A stretch of 64,000 bases of DNA, from assembly GCF_034424525.1 (NCBI RefSeq), contig NZ_CP139979.1, positions 682,001-746,000 on the forward strand, written 5' to 3'. Positions 7,436-17,583 of the stretch are shown one piece after another (positions within the stretch are counted from its first letter, which is position 1; every line of letters starts with the position of its first letter). The DNA is from Sphingobium yanoikuyae (GTDB lineage Bacteria > Pseudomonadota > Alphaproteobacteria > Sphingomonadales > Sphingomonadaceae). The translations under genes were made by a program, and so were the position numbers. The notes below the pieces were generated by a model. The model was not told the DNA's origin and searched no databases. It saw nothing but the letters and a program-made list of their open reading frames with translations.

Positions 7436-9063
7436 GGGCCGACCACCGTGCCGACGAAGCCGCCAGCCTCATGGGTGCTGAGGAAGCGGATATCGACATC
7501 ACGCGCCAGCACTGTCTCTCGCCCATCGACGCCATAGGCGAAGCGCGCCGTGCCGCCATTAAGGGCGATGGTCAGGCGGACGGGCTTGGCCGGATCGACC
7601 GGCGCGGCCGCGACCAGCCTGTCATGATCGCTGTCCTCGCGCACCATCAGGGCGAGCTGCGGTTTCCCGTCCTTCCGCGTCACGCCGAAGAACAGGAAGG
7701 ATCGGTCGGACTGCACCGCCGCCAGCCCCGCACGATCCCCCTCCGTCTCCGGCCCATAGGTCAGGTCGGTGCTGATGGTCGCGACATGCTGCTGTTGGCG
7801 CCGCCCGACAAAGGCCGGGGCGCCGCTGAGGTCACCCAGCGCCGTCGTGCCGTCCAGCACCAGCGCGCCCGCCTCCAGTCGGTAAAGCGGTGCCTTGGGC
7901 GTCCGCAGGCCGATCCAGCCCATGTCGAGCCGCGGTCCGTCGAACCCATCGCGATAGGCAAAATCGCCGCTGGTCGGCGGTGCATCGGCATCGCGCACGG
8001 GCAGGGGCGGGCGCTTCGCCACATAGGGAATGGCCTTGCCGGCCTCCAATATATGCGGCCAGCCATCGCGCCATGCGACCGGCAGCAGGAAGGTTTCGCG
8101 CCCGATATTGTATAGATCGGGGCCATAGGGACGGGTGGCGAGGAAGGTCGCCCACCAGTCGCCCGCCTGCGTCTGCACCAGCTTGGCATGGCCGGCCGAT
8201 GTCACCGGATGGGGGCGGGCCGGGTCCAGGCTGCGCTGGCTCAGGATCGGATTGCCGGCATAGGGGCTGAAGAGGCCACGCAGGTTGCGGGCGCGGAACA
8301 CCACTTCGCTATGCTGGTCGCCGGTGCCGCCCTCGGCCGCGATCAGATAATAATATCCCTCGCGCTTCAGCAGATGCGGGCCCTCGATCCAGGACGGCTT
8401 CTGGCGGATGTCGACGCCGCCATTGACGATCTGCGTGGACGCGCCGGTCATTGTGAGCGTGCGCCAGTCAAATTCCTGCACCCAGATCGCCCGATGCCCC
8501 TCATAGCGGGGCGGCTCGGCCGGCGCGCGATTATTGACGATGAAGGCGCGCTCGCCTTCCCAGTAGATCGACGGGTCGATCCCCTCGAACGGCAGCCAGT
8601 GGGGCTTGGACCATGGCCCGGCCGCGTCCTTTGCGGTCATCACGAAATTGCCGCCGCAATCGACGCAGGTGCCGACCAGGTAGAAAAGCCCGTCATGGAA
8701 GGAGATGTCGGGCGCGAACATGCCGCGCGAACTGCGCAGGCCGCTGAAATCAAACTGGTCGGGCCGGTCGATCGCATTGCCGATCTGGCGCCAATGGACC
8801 ATGTCGCTCGACCGGAAAACCGGCAGCCCCGGATAATGGGCGAAGGAGGAGTTGACGAGATAATAGGCCTCGCCGACCCGCGTGATCGATGGATCGGGAT
8901 AATAGCCCGACAGGATCGGGTTTCGATATTGTTCCGGGCCGGGCGTCACCTTTTCCTGGGCGCGGCCGTCATAGCGGAAATCGCTGAAACGGGCGGGGCC
9001 TGCCAGGGCCGGGCCGGCAATGGCGGCCAGCAACAGCAAGGCGGCACGACGGGTCTTGCGCAT
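7393..9063 (-). CDS. Glycoside hydrolase family 43, secreted beta-xylosidase/arabinofuranosidase type
   Basis: Predicted exported glycosidase acting on xylan- or arabinan-derived oligosaccharides. Residues 1-21 are a signal peptide. The five-bladed propeller shows the catalytic base Asp57 in YYPDPSI, the pKa-modulating Asp near 163 in EGIDPSIYWEG, and the acid Glu near 227 in WIEGPHLLK. The C-terminal 200 residues look like the beta-sandwich domain found in GH43 beta-xylosidases. The start at 9063 is preferred because GGAGAGGAT precedes it and the signal peptide then begins properly. Substrate cannot be fixed from sequence alone. Confidence 0.9.
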   Translation of the reverse strand: MRKTRRAALLLLAAIAGPALAGPARFSDFRYDGRAQEKVTPGPEQYRNPILSGYYPDPSITRVGEAYYLVNSSFAHYPGLPVFRSSDMVHWRQIGNAIDRPDQFDFSGLRSSRGMFAPDISFHDGLFYLVGTCVDCGGNFVMTAKDAAGPWSKPHWLPFEGIDPSIYWEGERAFIVNNRAPAEPPRYEGHRAIWVQEFDWRTLTMTGASTQIVNGGVDIRQKPSWIEGPHLLKREGYYYLIAAEGGTGDQHSEVVFRARNLRGLFSPYAGNPILSQRSLDPARPHPVTSAGHAKLVQTQAGDWWATFLATRPYGPDLYNIGRETFLLPVAWRDGWPHILEAGKAIPYVAKRPPLPVRDADAPPTSGDFAYRDGFDGPRLDMGWIGLRTPKAPLYRLEAGALVLDGTTALGDLSGAPAFVGRRQQQHVATISTDLTYGPETEGDRAGLAAVQSDRSFLFFGVTRKDGKPQLALMVREDSDHDRLVAAAPVDPAKPVRLTIALNGGTARFAYGVDGRETVLARDVDIRFLSTHEAGGFVGTVVGPYAWAARVTRPISN

Positions 9064-9175
9064 ATCCTCTCCTCCCATTTTTTCCGAGCATAGGAGGGAG
9101 TTCGTGATAGCGCTATCAAAAATCCGGGCCGGTGGACGCAAACGGGGCCGGATATGTCAACTTCGCTGTCACTAT

Positions 9176-9649
9176 CTATCGTCGGCGCCCGGCCGCGATG
9201 AGGGCGATCGGCAGGCCGACCAAGATGCAGTGGGAGAAGAGCTGGTTGCCGATGTTCCAGGCGATCCGCCCGATCGGCAGCGCGGCATAGGCGGCGGGCA
9301 GCCACATGGCGGGCCAGCGCCACGGCCGCACGATCCAGTACATGATCGCCCAGAGCAGCAGGCCATAGAGCAGGCCGGCGACGACCGGATGGCGGCGCAG
9401 GGCAGGGCGCCGCTGCGCGATCAGCATATAGGCGCCCGCCATGCAGGCCATGATCGCGAAATGGACGGCCAGGCCGGCAATCGTCCATAGCCAGGCGGGA
9501 TCGCCCCGCGCGCGATCGCCCAGCGGGCCGCTCGCGACAAATTGCAGCACCGCATGCGGCGCCGTGCCTGCCATGCCGGCAAAGACGAAGGCGGAAAATA
9601 TGTCGAGTGTGCCGGCAACCAAGGTTGCCCGGATGATCCTCTCGCGCAT
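9176..9649 (-). CDS. Predicted integral membrane protein, function unknown
   Basis: 157-residue hydrophobic protein with about four membrane helices (near residues 8-28, 50-72, 85-105 and 125-150). I do not recognise the family. A conserved-looking loop VRPWRWPAMWLPAAYAA lies between helices 3 and 4. The start at 9649 is chosen because GGGGAGCG precedes it; the frame upstream has no membrane character. It lies between the glycosidase and purL on the same strand but is separated from both, so no pathway link is evident. Confidence 0.7.
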   Translation of the reverse strand: MRERIIRATLVAGTLDIFSAFVFAGMAGTAPHAVLQFVASGPLGDRARGDPAWLWTIAGLAVHFAIMACMAGAYMLIAQRRPALRRHPVVAGLLYGLLLWAIMYWIVRPWRWPAMWLPAAYAALPIGRIAWNIGNQLFSHCILVGLPIALIAAGRRR

Positions 9650-9700
9650 GGTGCGCTCCCCATTTTCTCGGGGTGGATCATGACAGATTGCGATGAACTT

Positions 9701-9731
9701 GTCCCGCCGGATGCGCTGCACCCGGCGGGAC
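9701..9731. terminator. GC-rich hairpin downstream of purL
   Basis: A 10-bp perfect stem (GTCCCGCCGG with CCGGCGGGAC) closes an 11-base loop just past the purL stop. No T-run follows on either strand, so it may be an mRNA-stabilising or factor-assisted structure rather than a classical terminator. Confidence 0.45.
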
Positions 9732-9739
9732 GGAAAGAT

Positions 9740-11917
9740 TTAGAGTTCGCTGTCCATCAGTGCGGGGAAGAAGCCCTCATGCGCGGTGCGCAGCGCGTCG
9801 ATCGACACGCCCGCCACGCTGTCGCCGCCAACGGTGCCGATCTTGACCGCGCCGGCAATCTCGACGCCGGCTGGGGCCGTGACGACATAGCGGCTCTGGT
9901 CTTCGCCGAACGCCGAAGCGGTGGTCAGCGCCACGTCCAGCGTCGCGCCGATCTTGCCGGCCAGCGCCATTTCCGCGATCGTGACGATCAGGCCGCCGTC
10001 CGATATGTCATGCACGGCATTGACCGTGCCCGCCACCACCAGCGCGCGGACGGCGTCGCCATTGGCGCGCTCGACCGCCAGGTCGACCTTGGGCGCATCA
10101 CCCGCTTCGCGGCCGGCAATCTCGCGCAGCCAGATCGACTGGCCCAGATGCGTGCCTTCGCCACCGACCAGCCAGATCGCGTCGCCTTCATTCTTGAACG
10201 CCACGGTCGCCATCTTGTCGATGTCGGCCAGCAGGCCGATGCCGCCGATCGCCGGGGTCGGCAGGATCGCCGAGCCACCGCCGGTCGCCTTGGATTCATT
10301 GTAGAGGCTGACATTGCCCGACACGATCGGGAAGTCGAACGCGCGGCAGGCGTCGCCCATGCCCTCCAGGCAGCCGGTCAGCTGCGCCATGATTTCGGGG
10401 CGCTGCGGATTGGCGAAGTTGAGGCAGTTGGTGACCGCCAGCGGGGTCGATCCGACCGCGCTCAGGTTGCGATAGCATTCCGCGATCGCCTGCTTGCCGC
10501 CTTCATAGGGATCGGCATAGCAATAGCGCGGGGTGCAGTCGGTGCTGATGGCAATGCCCTTGCTGCTGCCATGGACGCGGACCACCGCGGCGTCGCCGCC
10601 TGGGCGCTGCACCGTGTCGGCGCCGACCATGTGATCGTACTGCTCCCAGATCCAGCGACGGCTGGCGATGTCGGGGCTGCCCATCAGCGTGACGAGGTCA
10701 GCGCCGATGTCGGCGCTCTCGGCGATATCGCCCAGCGGCTCGACCTTCGACCAGATCTTATACTCGTCCTTCGGCATGGAGGGACGGTCATAGAGCGGCG
10801 CATCGTCGGCCAGCGGCGCGAGCGGAATATCGCAGACGATCTCGCCCTTATGCTCCAGCACCATGCGGCCGGTGTCGGTGACATGGCCGATGACGGCGAA
10901 GTCGAGTTCCCACTTCTTGAAGATCGCCTCGGCAAAGGCTTCGCGGCCGGGCTTGAGCACCATGAGCATGCGCTCCTGGCTTTCCGACAGCATCATCTCA
11001 TAGGTGGTCATGCCGGTTTCGCGCTGCGGCACGTCATCCATCTTGAGGTGCAGGCCGACGCCGCCCTTCGACGCCATTTCGACGCTGGAGGACGTGAGGC
11101 CGGCGGCACCCATGTCCTGAATGGCGACGATCGCGTCCGACGCCATCAGTTCCAGGCATGCCTCGATCAGCAGCTTTTCGGTGAAGGGATCGCCGACCTG
11201 GACGGTGGGGCGCTTCTCTTCGCTGTCCTCGCCGAAATCGGCCGACGCCATGGTCGCGCCATGGATGCCGTCGCGGCCGGTCTTGGACCCGACATAGACG
11301 ATCGGGTTGCCGACGCCGCTGGCGGCCGAATAGAAGATCTTGTCGGTGTCGGCGATGCCGACGGTCATCGCATTGACCAGGATATTGCCGTCATAGGCGG
11401 GGTGGAAATTCACTTCACCGCCGACGGTCGGCACGCCGACGCAATTGCCATAGCCGCCAATGCCATGGACCACGCCGCTGATGAGATGCTTCATCTTGGG
11501 GTGGTCGGGACGGCCGAAGCGGAGCGCGTTCATGTTGGCCACCGGGCGGGCGCCCATGGTGAACACGTCGCGCAGGATGCCGCCGACGCCGGTCGCGGCG
11601 CCCTGATAGGGTTCGATGTAGCTGGGGTGGTTGTGGCTCTCCATCTTGAAGATGGCGGCCTGGCCATCGCCAATGTCGACCACGCCGGCGTTTTCGCCGG
11701 GGCCACAGATCACCTGCGGGCCCTTGGTGGGCAGCTTTATCAGGTGGATCTTGGAGGATTTGTAGGAGCAGTGCTCGGACCACATGACCGAAAAGATCCC
11801 GAGTTCCGTCAGGTTCGGCTCGCGGCCGATCGCCTTCAGGACGCGATCATATTCTTCGGGGGACAGACCGTGCTCGGCAACGATCTGCGGGGTGATCTGG
11901 GGGGCGCTGCTGGACAT
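9740..11917 (-). CDS. purL: Phosphoribosylformylglycinamidine synthase subunit PurL
   Basis: Catalytic subunit of FGAM synthase, the fourth step of purine synthesis: ATP-dependent amidation of FGAR using ammonia delivered by PurQ. The 725-residue length is that of the small multi-subunit PurL type. Visible landmarks include the N-terminal [45 protein letters not shown] and [12 protein letters not shown], and [10 protein letters not shown]. The gene appears single here; purQ and purS are not in the window. A glycine-zipper protein gene lies upstream on the same strand about 80 bases away. Confidence 0.97.
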   Translation of the reverse strand: MSSSAPQITPQIVAEHGLSPEEYDRVLKAIGREPNLTELGIFSVMWSEHCSYKSSKIHLIKLPTKGPQVICGPGENAGVVDIGDGQAAIFKMESHNHPSYIEPYQGAATGVGGILRDVFTMGARPVANMNALRFGRPDHPKMKHLISGVVHGIGGYGNCVGVPTVGGEVNFHPAYDGNILVNAMTVGIADTDKIFYSAASGVGNPIVYVGSKTGRDGIHGATMASADFGEDSEEKRPTVQVGDPFTEKLLIEACLELMASDAIVAIQDMGAAGLTSSSVEMASKGGVGLHLKMDDVPQRETGMTTYEMMLSESQERMLMVLKPGREAFAEAIFKKWELDFAVIGHVTDTGRMVLEHKGEIVCDIPLAPLADDAPLYDRPSMPKDEYKIWSKVEPLGDIAESADIGADLVTLMGSPDIASRRWIWEQYDHMVGADTVQRPGGDAAVVRVHGSSKGIAISTDCTPRYCYADPYEGGKQAIAECYRNLSAVGSTPLAVTNCLNFANPQRPEIMAQLTGCLEGMGDACRAFDFPIVSGNVSLYNESKATGGGSAILPTPAIGGIGLLADIDKMATVAFKNEGDAIWLVGGEGTHLGQSIWLREIAGREAGDAPKVDLAVERANGDAVRALVVAGTVNAVHDISDGGLIVTIAEMALAGKIGATLDVALTTASAFGEDQSRYVVTAPAGVEIAGAVKIGTVGGDSVAGVSIDALRTAHEGFFPALMDSEL

Positions 11918-11959
11918 GAGCGCGCCTTTAGACGCGTGGCGCGGGATTCACAATGGGGA

Positions 11960-11986
11960 GGCGGCGGCCAAGTCATGGCCGCCGCC
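11960..11986. terminator. GC-rich hairpin between glycine-zipper gene and purL
   Basis: A 10-bp perfect stem (GGCGGCGGCC with GGCCGCCGCC) closes a seven-base loop. It lies just after the stop of the minus-strand gene at 11997. No T-run follows on that strand, so termination strength is uncertain. Confidence 0.5.
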
Positions 11987-11996
11987 CTTAAGTCGC

Positions 11997-12332
11997 TTAG
12001 CAGCTGCTGTTGCGGTCGATCGCGCGGCCGGCCAGGGCGCCGGCGCCGGCGCCGACAACGGTGCCGGTGGTGCGATCGCCGCGGGTGTCGACCGCGCGAC
12101 CCAGCAGGGCACCGGCAACGCCGCCCAGCAGCAGGCCGGTGGTGCCGCCCGACTTGCGGCAGCGATAATCACCGCGATAGCCGCGACGGTCGGAATAGCG
12201 ACCATGGTCATAATGGCGGTCGCCACGGTGCCAGCCACGGTCGTGGCCGCGGGCGAAGGAGGTCGCCGGAACGGCGGTGGCGACGGTTGCGGTCGCCAGG
12301 GCCATGGCGATCAGGCTCTTCTTGAAGTTCAT
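11997..12332 (-). CDS. Exported glycine-zipper 2TM domain protein
   Basis: 111-residue protein with a signal peptide (MNFKKSLIAMALATATVATA, cleavage after about residue 27), then a His/Arg/Tyr-rich stretch, then a glycine-zipper region (GGTTGLLLGGVAGALLGRA and GTVVGAGAGALAGRAID). Relatives (Rick_17kDa_Anti type) are outer-membrane or periplasmic proteins of unclear function. The histidine- and arginine-rich central part could bind metal or anionic polymers, which is inference. Confidence 0.8.
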   Translation of the reverse strand: MNFKKSLIAMALATATVATAVPATSFARGHDRGWHRGDRHYDHGRYSDRRGYRGDYRCRKSGGTTGLLLGGVAGALLGRAVDTRGDRTTGTVVGAGAGALAGRAIDRNSSC

Positions 12333-12444
12333 GGGTCATCTCCTCGACCTGTTTATCTCTGGTACGAGGCTGTTCTGCCACCGGCTGGCTGGCAACATCC
12401 TGAACCGGCACGTTATCTGCCGTTCAGGAAAGGCGTCGGGCATG

Positions 12445-12478
12445 AAAAAAGGGCCGGTTCCTAGGGAAGAACCGGCCC
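12445..12478 (-). terminator. Intrinsic terminator of the lipoprotein gene
   Basis: Read on the minus strand, the stem GGGCCGGTTC with GAACCGGCCC (10 bp, eight-base loop) is followed directly by six T residues. It sits 30 bases past the lipoprotein stop codon. Confidence 0.88.
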
Positions 12479-12510
12479 CTGTCAGAAAAAAGACTCAGGC
12501 AATGCTGCGA

Positions 12511-12894
12511 TCAGACGTGGCAGGCCTGCGCCGACTTGCCGGGGACGGTGATCGTCACGTCGTTGCCCGAACCCTTGACCTCATAACCACCTTCGGCGGT
12601 GAAGGGCTGGCCGGCTTCGGCAGCCTTCAGCATGGTGGGGGCGCCATTCTTTTCGGTGCGCAGGATCGCGCTCTTGTCGTCGCTCATATAGTCGACGAAG
12701 AACAGGCTGTTGTCCTTGCAGCGGAACTGCTTGTTGGCCTTGACCGACGGCGGCAGCTCGACCGGCGCGGCGTTGGCAAGCTGGGCAGCCATCGGATCGG
12801 CGGGGCCGCCGACGACTTCGGGTTCGTCACTCTTGTTGCAGGCCGACAGCATGGTCAGGCCGGCAACGGCGATGAGGGGGAGATAATATTTCAT
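12511..12894 (-). CDS. Small lipoprotein with possible MliC-like domain
   Basis: 127-residue predicted lipoprotein: MKYYLPLIAVAGLTMLSACNK has a lipobox ending at Cys18 (LSAC). The rest contains FRCKDNSLFFVDYMSDD, FTAEGGYEVKGSGNDVTI and a C-terminal QACHV. The beta-rich pattern with a pair of cysteines faintly resembles MliC, the membrane-bound inhibitor of c-type lysozyme, but the match is weak and this is a guess. The start at 12894 is chosen because it begins the lipoprotein signal. A strong terminator follows. Confidence 0.75.
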   Translation of the reverse strand: MKYYLPLIAVAGLTMLSACNKSDEPEVVGGPADPMAAQLANAAPVELPPSVKANKQFRCKDNSLFFVDYMSDDKSAILRTEKNGAPTMLKAAEAGQPFTAEGGYEVKGSGNDVTITVPGKSAQACHV

Positions 12895-13084
12895 AGCGAT
12901 CCTTTTATGTGCGCTTGCAACATTGTGCGTCAACGCAAAACTGCCCGAATTCCGCCACGCCTGTGCAGCGACGTCATGACGTTTGCGTGACAGCGGCGGG
13001 ATTGACCCACTATTGAGCGGCCTTGGGTCTGCTGCCATGTCATCCGCGCTTGACCCCGTGGACAGGGGCGGTCAATGCAGGCGC

Positions 13085-13342
13085 ATGGCTGAGGAAAATA
13101 CCCCGCAAAAGGATCTGTCCCAATTGTCGTTCGAGGATGCGCTGCGCGCACTCGAATCGATCGTCCGCCGGCTGGAAAGCGGCGATGTTCCGCTCGATGA
13201 GTCGATCTCGCTTTATGCCCAGGGCGAAGAACTGCGCAAGCGCTGCACCGAGCGGCTGCAGGCGGCCGAGGCGCGCATCAGCAAGCTGACCGTCGATGCC
13301 GGCGGCGCCATCACCGGCGCCCAGCCGTTCGGCGCGGATTGA
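13085..13342 (+). CDS. xseB: Exodeoxyribonuclease VII small subunit
   Basis: Small subunit of exonuclease VII, which degrades single-stranded DNA with the large subunit XseA. The 85-residue product has the family core LSFEDALRALESIVRRLESG, DVPLDESISLYAQGEELRK and a predicted helical hairpin. The start at 13085 gives the usual length; the frame is open further upstream without similarity. ispA starts eight bases after the stop, an arrangement common in proteobacteria (xseB-ispA-dxs). xseA is not in the window. Confidence 0.94.
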   Translation: MAEENTPQKDLSQLSFEDALRALESIVRRLESGDVPLDESISLYAQGEELRKRCTERLQAAEARISKLTVDAGGAITGAQPFGAD

Positions 13343-13350
13343 CCCACTGC

Positions 13351-14256
13351 ATGGAACGGAGCGCGGCAGGAGCGCTGGTCGCCGCCCGTGCGGCAACGGT
13401 CGCGGCCGATATCGACCGGGCGTTCGACGCGCTGCTGGCGATCCCGGACGATCCACGCCATCGCCTCTATGAAGCGATGCGCCATGCCGCGATCGGGGGT
13501 GGCAAGCGGCTGCGGCCGCTGCTGGTGCAGGCGACCTGCGACCTGTTCAACATTTCCCGCGAATCCGCGCTGCGCGTCGGCCTCGCGATCGAATGCATCC
13601 ATGTCTATTCGCTGGTGCATGACGATCTGCCGGCGATGGACGATGACGATATGCGGCGCGGCAAGCCGACCGTCCACAAGGCCTTCGACGAAGCGACCGC
13701 GATCCTGGCCGGCGATTGCCTCCATGATCTCGCCTTCGAAATCCTCGCCGACGAACAGACCCATCCCGATGCCTTCGTCCGCATCGACCTCGTGAAGGCG
13801 CTGGCCGTCGCCAGCGGCCCGGCCGGCATGGCGGGCGGGCAGATGATGGACCTAGAGGCGGAAAAGACCCGCTTCGATCTCGCCACCGTCACCCGGCTGC
13901 AAAATCTCAAGACCGGCGCGCTGATCGGCTTCTGCGTCGATGCCGCCGCCATCATGGCGCGCATCCCGGTCGAGGCGCGCACCGGCCTGCATGGCTATGC
14001 CCGCGACATCGGCCTCGCCTTCCAGATTGCCGACGACCTGCTCGATGTGGAGGGCGACGCGGCCCTCGCCGGCAAGGCGCTGGGCAAGGATGCCGCCGCC
14101 GGTAAGGAAACCTTCGTCTCGCTCCTGGGGGTAGACCGGGCGCGGGAACAGGGGCGCCTGCTCGTTGAACAGGCCAAGGCGCACCTGCACGGCCATGGCG
14201 CGGAGGCGGATTTGCTGCGCGCCATTGCCGACTATATTGTGGAGAGGGACCGCTAG
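13351..14256 (+). CDS. ispA: Farnesyl diphosphate synthase / polyprenyl synthetase
   Basis: Condenses isopentenyl diphosphate with dimethylallyl and geranyl diphosphate to farnesyl diphosphate for quinones, carotenoids and undecaprenol. The first Asp-rich motif is DDLPAMDDDD at residues 91-100, the second is DDLLD near residue 230, and GGGKRLRP near 49 binds substrate. The 301-residue length fits IspA. The ATG at 13351 is preferred; a TTG at 13339 overlapping the xseB stop is an alternative that would add four residues. It follows xseB and precedes coaD by three bases, so an operon is likely. Confidence 0.93.
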   Translation: MERSAAGALVAARAATVAADIDRAFDALLAIPDDPRHRLYEAMRHAAIGGGKRLRPLLVQATCDLFNISRESALRVGLAIECIHVYSLVHDDLPAMDDDDMRRGKPTVHKAFDEATAILAGDCLHDLAFEILADEQTHPDAFVRIDLVKALAVASGPAGMAGGQMMDLEAEKTRFDLATVTRLQNLKTGALIGFCVDAAAIMARIPVEARTGLHGYARDIGLAFQIADDLLDVEGDAALAGKALGKDAAAGKETFVSLLGVDRAREQGRLLVEQAKAHLHGHGAEADLLRAIADYIVERDR

Positions 14257-14259
14257 ATC

Positions 14260-14772
14260 ATGAGCAAGTCGCGTATCGGTGTCTATCCCGGCACCTTCGA
14301 TCCCATCACCCTTGGCCATATGGACATCATCCGCCGCGGCGCGAAGCTGGTCGACAAGCTGGTGATCGGCGTCACCACCAACATCAGCAAGTCGCCGATG
14401 TTTGCCGACGAGGAACGGCTGGACATGGTTCGCCGCGAATGCGCGGACATCGACACCGAAATCGTCGTCACCGGCTTCAACTCGCTGTTGATGGACTTTG
14501 CCGAATCGCAGGGGGCCAGCGTCATCATCCGGGGCCTGCGCGCCGTCGCCGACTTCGAATATGAATATCAGATGGCGGGCATGAACCAGCAGATCAACAG
14601 CCGGGTCGAAACCGTCTTTCTGATGGCTGACGTCTCATTGCAGCCGATCGCGTCGCGTCTGGTCAAGGAAATCGCCCTCTATGGCGGGCCGATCCACAAG
14701 TTCGTCAGCCCCGCCGTGCGCGAGGAGGTGGAGGCGCGGGTTGCCGCACTCGGCCTTAAAGGGCAGGGCTAG
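14260..14772 (+). CDS. coaD: Phosphopantetheine adenylyltransferase
   Basis: Penultimate enzyme of coenzyme A synthesis, adenylating 4'-phosphopantetheine to dephospho-CoA. The 170-residue product shows the nucleotidyltransferase start GVYPGTFDPITLGHMDII with the T/HxGH motif, IIRGLRAVADFEYE, and the C-terminal SRLVKEIALYGG helix. It starts three bases after the ispA stop, so it is probably cotranscribed with xseB and ispA. Confidence 0.97.
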   Translation: MSKSRIGVYPGTFDPITLGHMDIIRRGAKLVDKLVIGVTTNISKSPMFADEERLDMVRRECADIDTEIVVTGFNSLLMDFAESQGASVIIRGLRAVADFEYEYQMAGMNQQINSRVETVFLMADVSLQPIASRLVKEIALYGGPIHKFVSPAVREEVEARVAALGLKGQG

Positions 14773-14892
14773 GAACGGGTTGCCTTCATTGTTGCCGTCT
14801 CGTTTCAGCCCGCGTTCAGTTGCCAATCCCGATCAGGGCGCTATCAGGACGGCTTGACCTTCCCGGGCAAGATCTAAGGAAAGCTTATTCGC

Positions 14893-15666
14893 ATGCGTTT
14901 CACTTCCGCGCTCAAGACCGTGGCGATCGGTTTCGCCCTCACCGCGTCCAGCGTGGCCTTCGCCCAGGGTGGCGGCGGTGGCGGCGGCGGTGCCGAGGAA
15001 ATGAAGAAGGCGGAGACCGCTGCGAAGGCGGAGCAGAATGCCAAGTCGCTGGGCGCACAGCTGACGCCGCAGCTGCCGCCGGCGACCATTCCGGCCGACC
15101 CGCAGAATATATGGGATCTTGACCTGTCGAGCGGCGGACGCGTGCGCATTCAGCTGCGCCCGGACATCGCCCCCAATCATGTCGAGCGGATCAAGGAACT
15201 GACTCGCCAGGGCTTCTACAATGGCCTGAAGTTCCACCGCGTCATCCCTGGTTTCATGGCCCAGGGCGGCGATCCCAAGGGGGACGGCACCGGCGGTTCG
15301 ACGCTGCCCGACCTCAAGGCCGAGTTCAACCCGATGCCGCATCTGCGCGGCACCCTGTCGATGGCCCGCGCCCAGAGCGAGGACAGCGCCAACAGCCAGT
15401 TCTTCATCGTGCTGCTGCCGCGCATGCAGCTCGACAAGAAATATACCGTTTTCGGCCGCGTGATCGAAGGCATGCAATATGTCGACGCGATCCATGAGGG
15501 CGAGCCGCCGGCCGACCCGACCGTGATCCTGCAGGCCTCGATCGAGAGCGACGGCAAGCCGCCGGTGCTGGCACCGCCGCCCCCGCCGCCGGCGCCCGAA
15601 CCTGCGGCCCTGCCGTCGAAGAAGCCGGCTGCCCCGGCCAAGAAGCCGGCCCCCAAGAAGAAGTGA
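14893..15666 (+). CDS. Exported cyclophilin-type peptidyl-prolyl isomerase
   Basis: Periplasmic cyclophilin that speeds prolyl bond isomerisation during protein folding. Residues 1-24 are a signal peptide, followed by a glycine-rich linker. The cyclophilin core runs from about residue 75 to 210, with [40 protein letters not shown] and [11 protein letters not shown]. The catalytic Arg is in FHRVI. The last 45 residues are Pro/Ala/Lys-rich ([25 protein letters not shown]), an unusual cationic tail that could bind the cell wall or DNA. queA follows 25 bases downstream. Confidence 0.93.
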   Translation: MRFTSALKTVAIGFALTASSVAFAQGGGGGGGGAEEMKKAETAAKAEQNAKSLGAQLTPQLPPATIPADPQNIWDLDLSSGGRVRIQLRPDIAPNHVERIKELTRQGFYNGLKFHRVIPGFMAQGGDPKGDGTGGSTLPDLKAEFNPMPHLRGTLSMARAQSEDSANSQFFIVLLPRMQLDKKYTVFGRVIEGMQYVDAIHEGEPPADPTVILQASIESDGKPPVLAPPPPPPAPEPAALPSKKPAAPAKKPAPKKK

Positions 15667-15691
15667 GTTTGCGCCCGGAAGGGCCATCGTC

Positions 15692-16720
15692 ATGCGTGTA
15701 GACCTGTTCGATTTCGATCTGCCGGCGGAGAATATCGCCCTCCGTCCGGCCAGCCCGCGCGATTCGGCGCGCCTTCTGCTCGTGCCCGGCGACGGCGCGA
15801 TGGAGGATCGCATCGTGCGCGACCTGCCATCGCTGCTGCGCGCGGGCGATGTGCTGGTCTTCAACGACACCCGCGTCATTCCCGCCCAGTTGGAAGGGAT
15901 GCGGGGCGAGGCACGGATCGGCGCGACCCTGCACAAGCGGCTCGGCCTGCGCCAGTGGCAGGCCTTCCTGCGCAATGCCAAGCGGGTGCGGGATGGCGAC
16001 CGGATCGATTTCGGCGCCGGCGTCACCGCGATCGCTGGCCCGCGCGACGAGGATGGCGGCGTCACCCTCGATTTCGAGGGCGAGGAACCGGTCGAGATCC
16101 TGCTGGAACGGGCCGGGCGCATGCCGCTGCCGCCCTATATCGCCAGCAAGCGCGCCACTGACGAGCGTGACCGCAGCGATTACCAGACCATGTTCGCGCG
16201 CGAGGATGGCGCGGTCGCCGCCCCCACCGCCGCGCTGCACTTCACGCCCGACCTCACTGCCGCACTGGCGCAGGCTGGCGTGCTGACCGAAACGCTGACC
16301 CTGCATGTCGGCGCGGGCACCTTCCTGCCGGTCAAGGCGGACGATACCGACGACCATCGCATGCATGCCGAATGGGGGCGGATCGATCAGGATACGGCCG
16401 ATCGCCTGAATGCCGCGCGCGCGGCCGGCGGCCGGATCATCGCGGTCGGCACCACCTCGCTGCGCCTGCTCGAAAGCGCGACCGGTGAGGATGGCGTGAT
16501 CCGCCCCTTCGCCGACGAAACCCGCATCTTCATCACGCCCGGCTACCGTTTCCGCGCGATCGACGGGCTGATGACCAATTTCCACCTGCCCAAATCGACC
16601 CTGTTCATGCTGGTAAGTGCCTTGATGGGCCGCGATCGGATGCAGCAGGTCTACGCCCATGCGATCGCCACCGGCTATCGCTTCTACAGCTATGGGGATT
16701 CCTCGCTGCTGCTGCCGTGA
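15692..16720 (+). CDS. queA: tRNA preQ1(34) S-adenosylmethionine ribosyltransferase-isomerase
   Basis: Transfers and rearranges the ribosyl moiety of SAM onto preQ1 at tRNA position 34, giving epoxyqueuosine. The 342-residue product opens with [19 protein letters not shown], then [26 protein letters not shown] and the strong signatures [14 protein letters not shown] and [15 protein letters not shown]. In many alphaproteobacteria tgt follows queA; here the next gene is on the other strand and broken. Confidence 0.97.
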   Translation: MRVDLFDFDLPAENIALRPASPRDSARLLLVPGDGAMEDRIVRDLPSLLRAGDVLVFNDTRVIPAQLEGMRGEARIGATLHKRLGLRQWQAFLRNAKRVRDGDRIDFGAGVTAIAGPRDEDGGVTLDFEGEEPVEILLERAGRMPLPPYIASKRATDERDRSDYQTMFAREDGAVAAPTAALHFTPDLTAALAQAGVLTETLTLHVGAGTFLPVKADDTDDHRMHAEWGRIDQDTADRLNAARAAGGRIIAVGTTSLRLLESATGEDGVIRPFADETRIFITPGYRFRAIDGLMTNFHLPKSTLFMLVSALMGRDRMQQVYAHAIATGYRFYSYGDSSLLLP

Positions 16721-16736
16721 CGGCTGAACCTGGCGG

Positions 16737-17583
16737 CTAGAAGGCCTCCGCAATCCCGACATAGACGGCATGATCGTCTTTTCCTGCCGCAAGATCGACG
16801 CGCAACTGCACGTCATTGCTGCGGAAAGGACGATAGCGCAGGCCTATGCCGCCGGCCGGCAGCAGCTTGCCCTTGTCGATGATCGTGCCGGCCGATGGCG
16901 CGATGCCGCCCAGCCCGACAAAGGCGGTCGCGCCCCAACGGCCGCTGACATGCTGGCGCCATTCGGCCTGCGTCGCCCAACTGGCCTTATCGCGATAGCG
17001 ACCGGTGACATAGCCGCGCAGATCGTTGTTCGCGCCGAACAGGCACAGATCATAATAAGGGGCGTTGCCCCCGGCGGCACATAGCGCGCCCCGCAGTGCG
17101 ATCACCGTGCCGGCGCCGATCGGCAGATAGCTGTTGGCGGCCATCTGCAACTTGTCATGGCTATAGCTGTCGCCCAGAGCGCGCAGGCCGAACAGCCAAT
17201 TGGCGCTCAACATTACGCCGCGATGCGGTTGGGTAGCGCTGTCGCGCGTATCATAGGCAAAGCTCGGGCCGATCGCGGACAGATTGCTGTTCATGGCGTC
17301 GGGCGGCGGCGCCGGCACTGATCCACTGCTGGGGCGCGGCATTGGGATTGTAGAAGGCGATGGCACCTGCGGCGAGGCCGGTGCCGGTTGCCGGATTGGA
17401 CAGCGGCACGGGCGCGAAGAGGATCTGGGGCTTGCGGGTGGTGGAGGGCGCCGTGGTGCCTTCAGCGGGCAGGGCGCGTGACAGGCTGTTCGCATCGGTC
17501 TCGCTCTGGGCCATTGCCATGCCCGCTGACAGGCAGGGGACGGACGTAAGCGCCACGCATCCGAGGCGATAGCGCCGGATCAT
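16737..17583 (-). pseudogene. Outer-membrane surface-antigen (Omp85/D15-like) gene, internally deleted and frameshifted
   Basis: Two minus-strand frames together form a broken outer-membrane protein gene. The first part starts at 17583 with a signal peptide and KPQILFAPVPLSNPATGTGL, AIAFYNPNAAPQQWISAGA. Near 17285-17310 this frame ends and a second one continues with NLSAIGPSFAYDTRDSATQPHRG, ANWLFGLRALG and beta-barrel repeats down to the terminal Phe (VYVGIAEAF). Relatives of about 380-400 residues have roughly 100 more residues between these parts, so a deletion together with a frame change is the simplest explanation. A sequencing error alone would not explain the missing length. Confidence 0.7.

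Noticed and set aside
9542..12325. Very long plus-strand open frame opposite purL
   Set aside because: It is antisense to purL, which has full family similarity; the frame is open only because of high GC and codon bias, and its translation has no domain.
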